Source of the DNA: Bacteroidota bacterium
GTDB lineage: Bacteria > Bacteroidota > Bacteroidia > Bacteroidales > B18-G4
DNA: 7,939 bases
Direction: 5' to 3'
Assembly (NCBI GenBank): GCA_003648575.1
Contig: QMPN01000137.1
Coordinates: 1 to 7,939 of the forward strand
Shown here piece by piece: positions 7,668 through 7,939 of this stretch (positions within the stretch are counted from its first letter, which is position 1; every line of letters begins with the position of its first letter). Both the position numbers and the translations under genes were made by a program. The notes under the pieces were generated by a model. It worked only from the letters and a program-made list of their open reading frames with translations. It was not told the origin of the DNA and ran no database searches.

Positions 7668-7698
7668 TTTACATATAAGCCCGGCACCTTTAGTTTTG
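7668..7698 (+). promoter_or_regulatory. Candidate promoter with near-consensus spacing
   Basis: TAGTTTTG at 7691-7698 matches TAnnTTTG. TTTA at 7668-7671 is one base off the -33 element TTTG, with a 19-nt spacer, the best spacing of the three candidate promoters here. Transcription would start near 7703 and run rightward into a region with no + strand ORF, ending at the hairpin at 7862-7895. It could drive a small RNA or the leader of a gene beyond the window. Confidence 0.5.
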
Positions 7699-7704
7699 TA
7701 AATG

Positions 7705-7726
7705 AATTAATTTGGTTTAATTAATT
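7705..7726. repeat. AT-rich inverted repeat at expected transcript start
   Basis: AATTAATT occurs at 7705-7712 and again at 7719-7726, separated by the 6-nt TGGTTT. Because the unit is self-complementary, the two copies form both a direct and an inverted repeat. It begins 6 bp after the TAGTTTTG element, so it could be an operator or a weak 5' hairpin. In A/T-rich DNA such a repeat can arise by chance. Confidence 0.4.
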
Positions 7727-7811
7727 TCTCAAAGAGGAAATCGTTCTTGAAGGTGGTTTTGATTTTCATAATCCAGGTTTTTTCATAATCAAACTGCTTT
7801 GCTTTTTTCAT
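7707..7811 (-). CDS. Small hypothetical ORF (34 aa), possibly a gene remnant
   Basis: Reading leftward, ATG at 7811-7809 opens 34 codons ending in TAA at 7709-7707. The peptide begins MKKAKQFDYEKTWIMKIK and ends FEKLIKPN; it is basic, has no signal peptide or membrane segment, and matches no family I recognise. A GAAGG lies about 6 bases upstream of the ATG. A second minus-strand frame starting at ATG 7836-7834 (METFPKVSYEKSKAV, then stop) runs alongside its beginning, so the pair could be pieces of one frameshifted gene. The ORF would be antisense to any transcript from the promoter-like element at 7668-7698. At this length in A/T-rich DNA a chance ORF is quite possible. Confidence 0.25.
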   Translation of the reverse strand: MKKAKQFDYEKTWIMKIKTTFKNDFLFEKLIKPN

Positions 7812-7861
7812 ACGATACCTTCGGGAATGTTTCCATAAATTTTGGGTTAATAAGTTGTTCG

Positions 7862-7895
7862 TTCAAAAAGCTCCGCTACAGCGGAGCTTTTTGAA
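7862..7895. terminator. Strong bidirectional intrinsic terminator
   Basis: TTCAAAAAGCTCCGCT (7862-7877) and AGCGGAGCTTTTTGAA (7880-7895) are perfect 16-bp complements around AC, effectively a tight tetraloop T-AC-A. The G/C-rich core AGCTCCGCT is flanked by A5 on the left and T5 on the right, so it has terminator form on both strands. It probably ends + strand transcripts from the DUF2461 side and - strand transcripts entering from beyond the window. Confidence 0.85.
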
Positions 7896-7900
7896 TTGGG

Positions 7901-7932
7901 CGATTGTCGATTGTCGATTGTCGATTTTCGAT
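7901..7932. repeat. Heptamer tandem repeat CGATTGT
   Basis: Three exact copies of CGATTGT (7901-7921), then a one-mismatch copy CGATTTT (7922-7928) and a partial CGAT (7929-7932). The period of 7 is constant. A related string GATTGTCGATAG occurs singly at 7638-7649, and GATTTTCGATAG at 7923-7934 closes the array. The function is unknown; it may be a simple-sequence repeat prone to copy-number change. Confidence 0.8.
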
Positions 7933-7939
7933 AGGATGG

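Larger units (their letters stand above)
7620..7939. other. 320-bp 3' intergenic region
   Basis: No + strand ORF of note and no RNA family that I recognise. In order it holds a 21-bp-period direct repeat, a promoter-like element, an AT-rich inverted repeat, a 34-codon minus-strand ORF, a strong bidirectional terminator hairpin and a heptamer tandem repeat reaching almost to the window end. The middle part (7705-7860) is clearly more A/T-rich than the genes to its left. Confidence 0.7.

Noticed and set aside
7901..7932. CRISPR-like array
   Set aside because: The repeats are 7 bp and contiguous with no spacers, and no cas gene is present; it is a simple tandem repeat.

Overview
The window looks like chromosomal DNA from a member of the Bacteroidota, probably Bacteroidales or a near relative. 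The DnaE C-terminus is of the Bacteroidota type. Two exported proteins resemble outer-membrane families typical of the phylum. Three intergenic regions carry the Bacteroidota -7 promoter element TAnnTTTG (TACTTTTG, TACTTTTG and TAGTTTTG), and start codons follow A-rich leaders rather than strong Shine-Dalgarno sequences. I see no rRNA, tRNA, CRISPR array, transposase or phage gene.

Left part (1-3967, + strand): the C-terminal 846 or so residues of DNA polymerase III alpha (dnaE, cut by the window start), then thioredoxin (trxA) with its own candidate promoter, then a DUF58/von Willebrand A-like protein with an intact metal-binding motif. A weak hairpin plus T-run lies between trxA and the DUF58 gene. 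This is housekeeping DNA replication and redox metabolism plus a conserved gene of unclear role; no MoxR ATPase partner is visible.

Middle part (3974-6912, - strand): a two-gene operon whose cistrons overlap in an ATGA. The first gene (273 aa) is a PorV/PorQ-like exported beta-barrel protein. The second (706 aa) has a signal peptide, a ComEA-like tandem helix-hairpin-helix domain and a long predicted outer-membrane beta-barrel. A DNA-binding-type fold fused to a barrel, co-translated with a second barrel, is the most interesting system here. It could be a DNA- or cell-surface-related outer-membrane complex, but its function is not established. This operon converges on the DUF58 gene with only 6 bp between stop codons.

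Right part (6913-7939): a divergent 50-bp promoter region, a DUF2461 (TIGR02453-like) protein on the + strand, then about 320 bp without a large gene. That tail is structured. It has two imperfect 16-bp direct repeats exactly 21 bp apart, a well-spaced promoter-like element, an AT-rich inverted repeat at the expected transcript start, a 34-codon ORF on the opposite strand, a strong 16-bp-stem bidirectional terminator and a 7-bp tandem repeat (CGATTGT) at the window edge. It may encode a small transcript of roughly 190 nt.
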